64,000 nucleotides of DNA from Symsagittifera roscoffensis (taxonomy: Eukaryota; Xenacoelomorpha; Acoela; Convolutidae): contig NC_087071.1 of the NCBI RefSeq assembly GCF_963678635.1, positions 22,892,013 through 22,956,012 on the forward strand. Reading direction: 5' to 3'. Shown piece by piece: positions 11,836-22,930 of this stretch. The first letter of the stretch is position 1. Every line of letters begins with the position of its first letter. The position numbers and the translations under genes were made by a program. The notes below the pieces were generated by a model, which was not told the origin of the DNA, ran no database searches, and was given only the letters and a program-made list of their open reading frames with translations.

Positions 11836-14270
11836 ATATTCCAAAAAGACAATAGGATATATAACTTTTTATATTACATATTCAGGATTAACATACACCT
11901 GTATCTTTTAAAGATTTTCACATTCAAACACATTCTTTTTTTAATTTTTTCCGATCATAATCAAAATCCATCTCCTCGCACAGGACCCCAGGATTTATTA
12001 GTAACACACTACGATTGTGAAGAAAACGAGCAAAAACACTACGTAAATATGCTATAAATCAAGTAACACAATGCGAATCCGAACCACAAGCTATAGAAAC
12101 TCCGAACATAGTAGCTACATTATACTCAAAAGCCCGATCAACAACACTTACAGGCTATAATTTCACAGCGACATTTTCCGAAAAAAAAGTACATTGTTGA
12201 CAAGTCTCAAATGGAAATAAAAACCGACTTGATCACGAATCTTTCTATCAGAGCAATATAGAAAGACTTTTACATCTACAACCCGAAGATTGTAAAAATG
12301 AGCTACTCAGATTAAATTTAACATCAAACAAAAACTCAAACAGAAAAATAATACATTTTCAAGTTTTCACAGACGCCGCACACCAAGCAGAATTTGAAAG
12401 ATACCAAGGACATATTAAATTAGACGACAATTACCCATACAATGGTGCATACGGAAGATTAACTTATTATCTTCACGATTAACATTGGATACCACACATT
12501 GGAATCAATAATCCTTCAAACTGCAAAGCAGATACAAAACTTAAAGGATACCAAGAAATAGTGTTTTTTGATTGGAAAATACGACTTGAAAAAGTACAAC
12601 TCACACGATACTTAAATGATAACATTATAATCTACCAAGGAATCAGACTATCCTGCAAAAATGATCAAGGTTACTGTGACCCTACTACTAGGACACAAGC
12701 AACAATTGTCTGGTTTCCGTAGCAAAAATACACGCTAGAATAAAAAAAAATTTCATCAAAAATATTTTATCGAACAATACCGTTTGAAGATGTAAACCCA
12801 AATCAAATAAGACAAAAAATTAATAAATTTAGAAAAATCCACAATATAGAAAATAAATTATCACGTTTCCAAATCTATCAAGAAAAAGAACTTGCATGTA
12901 AATATAGAAATTCACTCTCTAAAACACAATATTCCGAAATACTTGTCGAATGCAAACAAGGTTTCGATATGAACACTGGAAAAATAATAAAGGATTCCCA
13001 CGCAACACATCATCCTCCAAATGATGGAACCTCATACATTTCAGAAAACCATCTAAGAAACACAGGAAACACTCGTGAAAAAAAATCAAAAGACACAGAC
13101 AATACACTACTACAAGAACTATCACTTATGAAAAACACATATTTTGGCGCAATTCATTATGGCATCCATTTATACATGAAATTAGACTACATAATTGGTA
13201 GAATTTTTCAATAAATGTCACTCTCAGAATTAGAAACACTAAATCAACTATGTGAACTAGAAAGAACACAGATTTTACAATCGCTAGCACTAGCAGTTCT
13301 AAGAATACCCCACGCAGGATATTTAATATCCGGAAGTAGATCAAATTTCCTTGATTATGAAGGAAACAACTTATGGTTTTATACTTGCACCAAAAAGTAT
13401 CACTTTTATATGTTTTTGAAGATAAACGATGTTATAAAAGAATCCCAATATTCTATAAAAATAATGTACATTTCGTTGATACACTTTCAAGAAAAACATA
13501 TTTTTGGGATACAGCAGTCCCATGTGGATCACAAAAAAAGCCACAATGTTGTACAATTATATCTCGATCAAGAAAAATACTACCTACTTACACCATATCC
13601 CATATTAATGCAATCATTAAAAGAGTTTTCACCCGAAATTATTAGAGCTAATGCTCGCAACCCAAATATCGATCTACAATCGATAGGAATATACTCTAAA
13701 TCAGATATACAAAATCAAATTCGTAGACAACAACTTTAAGAACTACTAACGCAAATGGACACTAAACAACGACAATCAATAGATCAAAATTTACGCAAAC
13801 TTGCAGAAACCGCAGGCTTTTCAGAAATTTACACACACGGTTACAGCGGATATTTTCAAGACATTAAGGACTATATATATTTAAACGGCGAAAAGTATAG
13901 ACCACAAGATATCTCACCGATAAAAATTTTTAGCTTCGTAACTTTGAAAAACGAAATTCTTGCTCTTCTAGGATGGCCCTATTACATCTTAGAAAGATTG
14001 ACTATATTAAACGCAATGATTAACCTTATTGGATTTCTTTTCTCATTATTGAAAGGAATCTATAACACATGCGCAATACATACACAAGTAAACTTACAAC
14101 CAAGCATAGCTCGCATACTATTTGCAGGATTTTTCGGAATTTTTTCCATATCAATAAATAAAATACTACGAGACACACAAAAAACAGAATGTAATTCAAA
14201 ACTATCAACAAAACCGAACACATATGACGAATCACAAAACAATACAAATGCATCAGCCACAGCACCATAA
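11836..14270 (+). pseudogene. Envelope-like glycoprotein region, interrupted
   Basis: Coding-like sequence in frames that change near 12057 and again further on. It opens (11881-11960) with a hydrophobic stretch that could be a signal peptide, followed by a Cys- and Asn-rich ectodomain-like portion, then the open stretches 12969-13214, 13215-13739 and 13755-14270. The last has two hydrophobic segments, about 13956-14063 and 14109-14156, that look membrane-spanning. Position after pol, cysteines and membrane segments suggest an envelope. I cannot assign a fusion-protein class. Many stops (for example 12055 and 14268) make it non-functional. Confidence 0.55.
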
Positions 14271-15202
14271 TTACCAAAGTTACATCACAAACATCCATTA
14301 TCGTTTGTATTACGAAATTATAGAAACCTAGCTTTAACAAACCCTACAAATTTAAGACCTAATTTTATACAAAGTCCCATTCACCATGTAGTAACACAAC
14401 TTTCCCAAAATGACAATACATATGAACAAACAATCGAACAGCCCCATACTTTTCAATCTCAAAATAATCATTTTTCAGCCCACGATGAGCAGACAAATTG
14501 GATCCCTCCACCGTTCAATTTTCCATCCTGCCAAAACCCACTTCCCATCATCCCACTTTTTGCTTTCCCGCCACCTGATTCACCTCACATTAATACATCA
14601 TTCGGCATGGATTCTGATGCTAACTCAGATATCACCTTTTTTCATACAATTTCCCAACTTGATAACTCCGACTTAGAAACCCCTGATGAATTTGCAGATT
14701 CCGCACCCAGCCCCTCGACCTTTTCTCAACCCAGAAACTCTAACTTCTCAAAACCTCCCTTTCAACCCATCCACTCCCAAACCTATTGTGTATCCCCTCT
14801 ACCCCTTCTCACGTTTCCCAAGTAACTCCAACCTACTCCCCTTTTACAACTGAACGTTCCACAAACAATTCCCCTGACAACAACCAAATTTCTGATGAAC
14901 TAAACAATCTCATAACCTTACAACAACAAATACAATACCCTCACATCCTAACTATTCATCAATTATCATCAACAATAACGTCATCAAACCCACCAACTCC
15001 CACACCTATTTCAGACTACACCCCATCACTAGCTCAGTCATCCACATCAACACAATCATCAACTAGTACTAACCGTGCTTATAAAACTTTTAAACGTAAA
15101 TTCACCCGGAACCGCCCGAGAATACATCAATCACCCAACTCATACCAAAACTACCAAATACCTCCAAGTAACTTTACTCTTCTTTCCCCAGTATACATAT
15201 AA
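14271..15202 (+). pseudogene. Pro/Ser-rich reading frame continuing past the envelope stop
   Basis: Directly after the TAA at 14268-14270 the same frame stays open for another 184 codons to TAA at 14823-14825. After a frameshift a second frame runs to 15202. The product is rich in Pro, Ser, Thr and Asn with an acidic patch (near 14607-14700) and, at the end, a basic KTFKRKFTRNR segment. It could be a long cytoplasmic tail of the envelope-like protein or a separate ORF fused by decay. No domain is recognised. Confidence 0.45.
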
Positions 15203-15859
15203 TCACTCCGACCCTAACCCTGAACAACATAACTTTGTAGACGAACATGTATTATTACCCACACTTCATTGGACATCTTATTATTATTTTACAAATCCCC
15301 TTGCCTTACCACTCCTTAACACCACACAAGACAATGAAAGAAACAAAAACGATTTATTCAGACTAACTACAGCACTAACCCCTTGTTCGACAATTCACGC
15401 ACGTAGGATTAAAAAAAACTACTAAAAACATTCACCGCACCTCGAGCTAACGAATACTCAATCGATTATTATGATCACAACATCATCCGAGCTAAGCAAG
15501 ATCAATTCCTTGATGACGATCGATTCGCTAACCCACAAGTAACCGAAAAGTTCTTTATTAAAACACCTTACTTTTTCACACTCAGTATACTAGACAAGAA
15601 AAATGATCACATCATCTCAGAAGCACTTTCCGATATTCAAGCTTACGAATCATTTTATGACAAATTTGAAACTTTTTCTCTAATCTTTCACTTCCTTACA
15701 CCAAAAGAACGTCATTTGCACTGTTTACACGACATCGTGTTAAGAACTAAGCAAACACACACCTACACTTATTATCGTTTCAATCAAAATCATTTTGACT
15801 TGCACACACTATCACGACAACCCCACCATAGATTTCAATTCATTAACTCCAAATACACA
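15203..15859 (+). pseudogene. 3' ORF remnant of the retroelement, part 1
   Basis: Coding-like stretches in two frames: one to TAA at 15423-15425, then an open run 15413-15859 (149 codons, TGA at 15860). The second part is rich in Phe, Tyr, His and Asp and reads like a folded domain rather than low complexity. Its frame agrees with no host gene. Family unknown. Confidence 0.4.
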
Positions 15860-15894
15860 TGACCGTTTTTTCTTAGTTTCACATATTGTATTAA

Positions 15895-16269
15895 AATACT
15901 AACTTTCAAGGCATCCTCCGTAATTATGATCCCATCACGCAAATGTATATATTCTGTCCCCTCACCAAAACCTTCAAAGTAGAAGAATCCCAACCACTAA
16001 TTGTTCCGCATGAATATATTCAACCTATAGAAATATCTATTTTAGAATTCATCCACAACACTAAATACAATCACAAACTTTATAATCTAATCCAAAACAG
16101 ACCTCATGAGTTCTCCGTTGGCACTGAAGAACTAAAAACCATTAAAGCACACCAATTGCTTTGGCCACTGCTTCAGACTAAAAATATCATCCGCAAATTA
16201 GCAAAACAACTAACCACATCTGATGCTATTCACGATGTTTTCCCTCATGGCTTCTTTCCTGATGAATAG
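15895..16269 (+). pseudogene. 3' ORF remnant of the retroelement, part 2
   Basis: Open frame of 124 codons ending at TAG 16267-16269, with an ATG at 15943. It is the last coding-like stretch of the element, close behind part 1, and may be the same gene after a frameshift. The product has alternating hydrophobic and charged residues, compatible with helices, and no motif I recognise. Confidence 0.4.
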
Positions 16270-17140
16270 GTAAATATGATTTGAAAAATTTAAATTTAAC
16301 TAGTTTGAAAAATACAATAACCTTTCAATAAAAAAATATTTTTCTTTTTCTTTAGTCTTCACATAACGATCATCTGCAAACAAGAAAAAATAAATAAAAA
16401 TGCAAAACTCTTTTATAAATTATAAATTTTCCTTAACCAACAGCACTAAATGATGCAGTAAAATGTCTTCCCCACAGTAGTAAATTAATCTATAAATTAT
16501 TTTCCCTAATGTAGGAAAATTCAATACGATGAAAATCAATTAATAATTTCAACCCCACAAAGCAGTAAGATTCAATATTTAAGAATTAAATTTATACAAG
16601 AAGAGAGCAATACTAACCTTTTCAATCGCTTCTTTCTATTCACTCGCACAAGAATTCTATCCAAAATCGAACAGCTCGCCCACGACGAATAGTTTAAAAT
16701 AATGAATTCAAATTTTAACTTTCACTAACAACAACTCAAACAAGCGACAACAATTTTCCACTTTCTCTTAATCCGGTTGGAAAGGAATTATATAATAACC
16801 TAAACTAACCAACGCAGCTTACTAAACGCCATAAACCACAAACTAAAAGCTTGACTCAGAAAAGAAAACCAACGGTACCCAAGCCGGCTTAAGAACTGAA
16901 TAATTTATTCTTTTGAAGACTACTGACAAGTCTAAAAAAGAAATAATAAAACACCAAAAAGTCGCAAGACAAACCCAAACAAACAAATTGATTTTTAAGA
17001 AAAGGACACAACCAAAACAACAAAAGGAAAAAACCAGAAACAGTATAACCTAAAACGTTAACACAAAACAGGACCCCACAAAAAACCAGCATGCAATCAT
17101 ACCCTCACTCCTGGCATAATTCACCAGAAGAGGACGTCCT
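16270..17140. other. 3' non-coding part of the retroelement
   Basis: No gene. The sequence stays G-poor to about 17.1 kb. A purine-rich tract (AAGAAGAGAG, near 16600) could be a polypurine tract and the following 500 bases an LTR, but I could not match them to the 5' end. Confidence 0.3.
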
Positions 17141-19141
17141 GAGCATGCTCTATAGCCGGCCTAACCCACCGTGCTACATCCACGCTTTGTGACCACTCCA
17201 TTCTTTTGACAAAAGGTGCTCAGGGTGAGTAACTCTTAAAAATAACAGAACTAAAATTAACATGTTTTTGCGATAATAACTAATAGAAATCATAACTAAA
17301 AATCAAATTAACAAAAATTTTATAAAATGTAAATCATATAATGCAGTATATAGATCATACAAGACCACAAAGACGAGCATCAAGAAACTAGACGACCCCC
17401 TCACGCTCAATCTACAGAAAGGCTAAACACAACCGATATGACGCTCACAATCACAACTCAATACGATTTGAAGTACGACTTGACTTCGCAGAAAAGGACT
17501 TCATTGAATCAGACCAATGACCACCTCGATGTTCAAGTATACGTACAGATCCGAGTTACAAGGCTTTCCCTCCAAACTCAATCTTCACGCCACTCCCAGA
17601 TAAGAACGAAACACAACCAGTCCTCCGCCGAAGCAGGACGAACAATCATAACAAACCATTTTAAAATCTGATTGATTTCGTTGGAGGTCACAGTCATTGT
17701 CAAACAACAACTAACAACTTCATGTCGACGATTCCAGCTTCCTTGAGTTTTCTTCTCCAAGAACGGAACAAGAAATGATGCTCGCCAAATACAAATATCA
17801 TCATCCATCTTTAATTACAGATAGAAGATAAAAGATTCAAAAATTCTGTTAACCCCGTATGGGTGGAACCAGATCTAAACTTTGTTTTATTATTGGATAT
17901 TTTACTACTATAAAATATTTCATACTATCCAATCATGATCCATCTAACTAACAACCCACTTATTTGTAAGTGCTGAAAATACTTGTAATTTCAGCACCAT
18001 AAAGATTTGAATTTAGTTTAGAACTTAGTTGCCTCTCCAAGAGACCTACTCGCAATGAACCAGTATACTCTAGATCTATTGAGACTAATTGAGACTAGCA
18101 GATAAAAGAGTAAGATTAAGATCGGTATTAGACTAAGAAGTTGCACGAATCTATCCGGCCGAAAATGAGATAGCGTGACGAGCAGATGGTGTATTCTATC
18201 TGAAATTACTCTATGAGTTAAACATAGAACTTAACTCACCATTCTAAACTTTTCCTGTTTGTGGCAAATTTCGTTAAAGGTTTTCTCTCCTTTGATTATT
18301 GTTGATTTTTTGCTGTTGTAGAATCCAGTAAAATATAGTTAAATCATTGTGCCTCCAAATACTGCCTCAATGATATCAAGCAGCAGAAGTTTGCGGAGTA
18401 AACTAACAATATGCCAAGTAACTATCGATTAGTTAAAAAGGGTGTTTTAATTTTTATTCAGTTTAAGCAAAGATAACCAAAAAAAGTAAAACAAAATTAT
18501 TCATTTTTTACTAAGGTAGAGAATGTAACCAAACTTCAGATAACAGTTCGAAAACACCAACGAGAGGGAAAAAAACATCAATCATTGGCAAAAATTACGT
18601 GTAAATGACCACAAATTAAGAGAAACTAATCAGCAATTTGGATAAAATACGCCAAAAATATAAGCAATCGGGTACAAACCAAGTGTAAAGTGAAGTTACG
18701 CTAAAAACAGAAACAAATGGGTGAAATTATTAGCAGTTGGTACCAATTATGATCAATTTGTCAGCAATTGGGAAACCATCTTCACCAATTACCTTTAAGC
18801 TACACACAATTGGGATAAAATCGGCGCCGATTACTCAAATAGCAATTCGTTTTTTTGTGAAAACATGCTGGATACTGATCATGTTATTCATCTTTTATAA
18901 TACTGGTAGTATAATACATAAACAATTTGTTGTTGAATTGAAGGAAGCATTCATCAAGTTTTGATTTATTTATGAAAAATTTCTACAAGAAGTGATCTGG
19001 GTGTCCCTGGTCCCTAAACAAAAACGACCGTGGATAACCAATGCTTGTATGATTCATTTTGTGCTTTATATATTTGATCAGATAATTACCTTTAGCATGG
19101 AGTTAGCCAGGTTAGTATATCATTGTTTTTGTTCGACTATA
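17141..19141. other. Non-coding stretch with degenerate short repeats
   Basis: No coding frame. Two adjacent 10-bp perfect palindromes, AGGACGTCCT and GAGCATGCTC, lie at about 17131-17151. On the - strand next to them (17160-17185) is a tRNA A-box-like string, but no B box was found. From 18560 to 18850 the heptamer CAATTGG and variants recur. Confidence 0.35.
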
Positions 19142-19748
19142 ATTACGAGGCCAAACTGTGCACTGGATAGGCGCACAATTTTGGGTCTGTATGATCCTGG
19201 ATTCTAGTCTTGAGATATGCTCCCAAATGTAAACGGATTCCTTTTCAAAATTTCAGTGGACTCTAACGTAAATTTCTCAGCACATATCTTTGTTTCAGAT
19301 TCCGCAGCTAGCGAATATAGTAAATAGTTCCGGATTCCGCAAAAGTAAGCGAATTAAGCAAATTTAAGCGGATTCCGAAAACTTAAGAGGACTCCGCTCA
19401 CAATTTTTAGATACCGCTCGCAATTGGCGGAATCCGCTTACAATTTGCAAGTTCTACTTACAGTTACGGATTCCGCGACAGCATAAGTATAAGCATATAT
19501 ATTATTGTTTGCTCATGGATTCCACAAACTGGTTTCGGATTCCACACATTTTGTTGCAGATTTTGCAAAGTCTCATGTTTTTGGAGCAATTTTGAGCAAT
19601 ACAGTGTTTTAGCTAATTGTCCAAGGATTTTGAAATAGCAGGGAAAACGAAAGAAAAATAGCAATGCTACGGATTCCGCGACAAATATAATTTTTGCTTG
19701 TTGCAAAAATTGCTTAAAAATCACAAAATGCACACTTTGACTCGTAAT
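19142..19748. mobile_element. Family C inverted-repeat element, copy 1
   Basis: The left end reads ATTACGAGGCCAAACTGTGC; the right end is its near-complement (CTCGTAAT at 19741-19748), giving inverted termini of about 20 bp. The interior holds about nine degenerate copies of GGATTCCGC or its complement, often followed by TTAC. The first 66 bases match the right end of copy 2 (55846-57437) in reverse. No transposase is encoded, so it is non-autonomous. I found no convincing target duplication. Confidence 0.65.
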
Positions 19749-20085
19749 GATCGTAACGAAAGTAATGGAATAATTGTCCTCGGTGTGTTTTTTTTTCAGG
19801 CCAATTTCGACTTTTCAACTAGCCATTTATGACGGAATTTTTCTAAATTTCATTTGAAAAGTATTTTTGTCCTGAGCTTAAACTTGAAAAAATATTTCAT
19901 TTGTGATCATTTTGCGAAAGGTTAGGGGGCTTTAAAGATTGCCTTTGTGACCAATCTGGGACACTTAACGCACGATAAATTCGCGCTATTAACGCGTAAG
20001 CGGAGATTTAATCTTTCTTAGAAATCGTTCCAAATTGGTTAAAGGAAGCTGATTTGCCATAATTGCTTTGTTGCTAGAAGTAAAA
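19749..20085 (+). repeat. Family A repeat, partial copy
   Basis: Matches the first two-thirds of the full copy at 21022-21554, including the TAACTAGCCA-like segment, the GTGATCATTTT block and the CGCGCTATTAACGCGTAAGC core. It abuts the end of the family C element. Confidence 0.75.
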
Positions 20086-20094
20086 TCTAATAAT

Positions 20095-20505
20095 CTAATA
20101 GTAAAATAAAATTAAATCTAATAGTAAAATAGAGTAAAATCTAATAGGAGTGAAATAAAATTTCGAGTCGGCTGTTTTTTTTACCCCGGTATTCAATTTT
20201 AATTGTTTGGATTTTTGTGGTTCAAAAACTTTTCCTGAGTCATTGTTTTGAACAGCCAGCTTCAATTTTGCCGGTATAATTTTAAGAAAATATTTTTGCT
20301 TTAAAAATGCCATCCAGTCATGAATATTAAAAGGGCCATAATACGGTATAGCACTCGACTGCACCTTGTATTTTTCAATTGGCTCAACAATGGCAGCATT
20401 TCTTCTCTGATTAGTATGTGCGACCCGTTTGGAGTTCCATTTGAGCTTACGCTTTTCGTTTTTAATACCCCTAAAGGTTATTGATAAGATTTTATCACCA
20501 TTCAA
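20095..20505 (-). CDS. Unrecognised open frame, possible orphan exon or pseudogene
   Basis: An open frame of about 136 codons on the - strand whose first 100 residues look coding: basic N-terminal half, then a regular stretch with IPYYGPFNIHDWMAFLKQ. A weak acceptor (TTTACTTAG) precedes it near 20510. The last 30 codons are low-complexity ATT/TAA-rich sequence and probably not coding. Its phase does not join directly to the nearest exon of host gene 1 (22733-22930). Function unknown. Confidence 0.3.
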   Translation of the reverse strand: MNGDKILSITFRGIKNEKRKLKWNSKRVAHTNQRRNAAIVEPIEKYKVQSSAIPYYGPFNIHDWMAFLKQKYFLKIIPAKLKLAVQNNDSGKVFEPQKSKQLKLNTGVKKTADSKFYFTPIRFYSILLLDLILFYY

Positions 20506-21021
20506 TGATTTTTCCTAAGTAAATCTTAAATATTTACTCTAAACTTGATTATTAAATCGTCAGACAATGTCAGGAGTATACAGTAAACTTGATCTCCTAA
20601 TATGTTTGATTTACAGAATTTGAATTAAGTTTATTGAGTCTAAAAAAATAGTGGAATCCCTCATGCGCGAAGGACCGACTGCCCAAAAATAAAAATCAGC
20701 CAATCAGATTTCAGTAATATAAAAAATGGACAGAAAGTAAATATATTTCAAGGGTTTCGTAATGAAAGAAGCAAACAGTTGCTTGTTCATTTAGTTCAAT
20801 TTAATTGAATGGCAATTGCTTCTTTTCAAAAATTGACTTTCAGCTAATCTTGTTTTCGATCTATTGCAGTTTTTTCGCGCATTCGGTCCTTCGCACATGA
20901 GAAAAGCCCTCCAGAATTATGAGCAAGATTAGGATTGCTTTTGGACAAAGACGTTCCAACAAATCCGGCCAAAAATGGATAGCTTGACTGCAAGGCGGTA
21001 TAATGTTTAGAAATTGTCTAG
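20506..21021. other. Non-coding stretch
   Basis: AT-rich sequence without a frame. An 18-base near-inverted pair (CGCGCATTCGGTCCTTCGC and GCGCGAAGGACCGA) lies at about 20875-20895 and 20664-20678, about 200 bases apart. Confidence 0.35.
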
Positions 21022-21554
21022 TTGTTCCGACTTTCGATACGAAAGTGACGGAATGTTTGTGCTCGGGGTGGGTTTTTTTCTTCTGACAAATTTCGACTTT
21101 TTAACTAGCCATTTTTGAGGCATTTTTTATATCATTTGAAAGGTGTTGTTGTCCTGAGTTTAAATTTGAAAAGATATTTTACCTGTGATCATTTTTCGTA
21201 AAGTTACGGGTGTTTAAAGATTGCCAGTTTGGCCAATTTGGGACATTGAACGCCTGATATATTTCGTGCTATTAAAGCGTAAGCGGAGAGTTAATCCGTC
21301 TTAGAAATCGTTCCAAATTGGTTCAAAGAAGCTTATTTGCCATAATTCATTTGTTACAAGGAGCGAAATTTATCCTTTTGTACTTTATATGGCGTGTGGG
21401 GGGATGATTTTCATGAAAAATTTTGTTAAATTTTAGAGAAAAAAAAGTTCATTTAGATTTTTTTCGTTTAGTTTTTTGATGTTATTACTGCTACATAAAT
21501 CTTAAAAGGCACTTAGAACATTCAGGGCTTCGCCCTGATACGAGCATTCTTGTT
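21022..21554 (+). repeat. Family A repeat, most complete copy
   Basis: About 533 bp. The left end has a hairpin CTTTCG-ATA-CGAAAG; the right end has a hairpin CAGGGC-TTC-GCCCTG followed by ATACGAGCA. The middle holds a quasi-palindrome around a TATATTTCGTGC core. At least six other copies lie in this window in both orientations. No protein is encoded. Class unknown; hairpins at both ends and absence of a clear target duplication fit no single textbook group. Confidence 0.8.
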
Positions 21555-22732
21555 AGATTGCCTCTCAGTCGAATTTCCCGTAGTACAAATTAATGAATTC
21601 AAATTAGGCCGTGAAATATAAATAGAAAAGCATCGAATGTATGCGTCTTTCTTTGACAGGTCTCAGACGTTCAATTGCTCCTTTGCAAGCTCACAAAGGG
21701 TCAATTCATCAAACTATTTTTCCTTCAGCTCATCCTCGGAATCTAAATAGAGAATTTGAAATAAGTCCTTAATTATGGAAGATATCATTTACAGGTTAAA
21801 ACTATTAGGCTACAGAGATGTGGTGTAAAAATAGTTCTAACTTTAACAAAAAGTGATCTGAAAATTGGTAAGTATGATGTCTTTGCTGCCAATAAGCACA
21901 AAAAAGTGAAACTAACAGACGAACTAAAACGTGCAGTAACTTTTAAAATAAAAGTATCAATTGGTAGGTTCAAGTGAATTGGACTGTTTTTGGAAACTTT
22001 TTGAAAATTTCGAGGAGAAAAATGAAATGTTTGTCGCCCTCCCTCCCCCCTACCCACCCATTAGTAGTATGTACTCGGTCCTTTGTTAAATTCAAGAGTT
22101 ATTGTCGCAGCTAAAAAATGATTTGGTAAAATAGTACCAAAATATTGGGTGTTGAGCGGTTACCGTATTTTATAGAGGGGGACGCAGCTAACTATGTTTG
22201 ATAAGAGCAGAAACAATAGATGAATTAGACAAAAGAACTTCTACAGAGTTTTTGATATTTAGTTAGTTCTAAAAGTTCACACTTGGGTGTCAATTTTAGT
22301 TTAGTCGTGCAGTGCTATTTTACCCTCTGGTTTTCAGTCATCTGTTTCGGGTGGCGGGAGCGAATAGAACATTCGGAGTGCAGCACTTTTACTCATCCCC
22401 GATTGCTTGCCAACTTCTTCTCTGATTCAGAAAAATTGAACAAAAGTGCAAATCTTTTCCTTCGTGCCACATATAATTGCTTTTAGTATGTTTTGCATAT
22501 TAAAATGTTTCATCAATTGAACTATTTTGTAATTATTTAACTACCTCACATCCAACCCCTATCCCCGCTTCTTAATTCTGGCTGTGTTTATAAGACACTC
22601 TGATGGAAGGGAAGGTAATCTTATCATAACTTGGAATACTTCAAGCAGAAATATGTAACCGTGATCTGCAACCTTGATCCAACTGAAAAAATACAATTTT
22701 ATTTTTCACAGTGATTAGTAGTTTCTACTTAC
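21555..22732. other. Non-coding stretch downstream of host gene 1 exon
   Basis: No supported exon. A C-rich run (CCCTCCCTCCCCCC, near 22040) is present. Further 3' exons of host gene 1 may lie here or to the left but I could not place them. Confidence 0.35.
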
Positions 22733-22930
22733 GGCTTCGATCTAAATCTATTGTTGTTACTAATCGAAGTCATCCCCTGATGAGCTTGGTTATTAGTCTG
22801 GACTATTCCGTATTGTTGGACACTTGGTTCTGGCTGTTGTTGATGCTGGTAGGCTGATTTGGGTTTTAGGCCCAGTGCACCTCTCAATGCCGAGTAGGGA
22901 GAACCGACTGGGCTTGTTTGAATATTGCGC
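22733..22930 (-). CDS. Host gene 1, exon (most 3' exon found)
   Basis: On the - strand the exon lies between acceptor TTTTCAG (22931-) and donor GTAAGT (22727-22732). It is 198 bp, enters with one base of a split codon and leaves in phase 2, and the incoming phase matches the end of exon 26967-28875. It encodes about 65 residues, Gln/Ser/Asn-rich, with a motif NIQTSPVGSPYSALRGALG that faintly resembles the ZM motif of PDZ-LIM proteins; I would not rely on that. The gene must continue to the left. Confidence 0.75.

Larger units (their letters stand above)
1..17100 (+). mobile_element. Degraded Ty3/Gypsy-type retroelement with envelope-like region
   Basis: Coding remnants follow one another on the + strand: extra ORF, gag with zinc knuckle, aspartic protease, reverse transcriptase, RNase H, zinc-binding integrase, accessory ORF, envelope-like region, 3' ORFs. 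Integrase downstream of RNase H is the Ty3/Gypsy order, and an envelope-like gene is typical of errantivirus-like members. The + strand is strikingly G-poor and A/C-rich up to about 17.1 kb, where composition changes; I use that change as the approximate 3' limit. The 5' limit may lie before base 1. I compared both flanks by eye and found no convincing LTR pair, primer-binding site or target duplication. More than fifteen in-frame stops and several frameshifts show that the copy is dead. Confidence 0.85.

Noticed and set aside
17160-17185. tRNA gene or SINE on the - strand
   Set aside because: An A-box-like string is present, but there is no B box at the right distance and no cloverleaf could be drawn.
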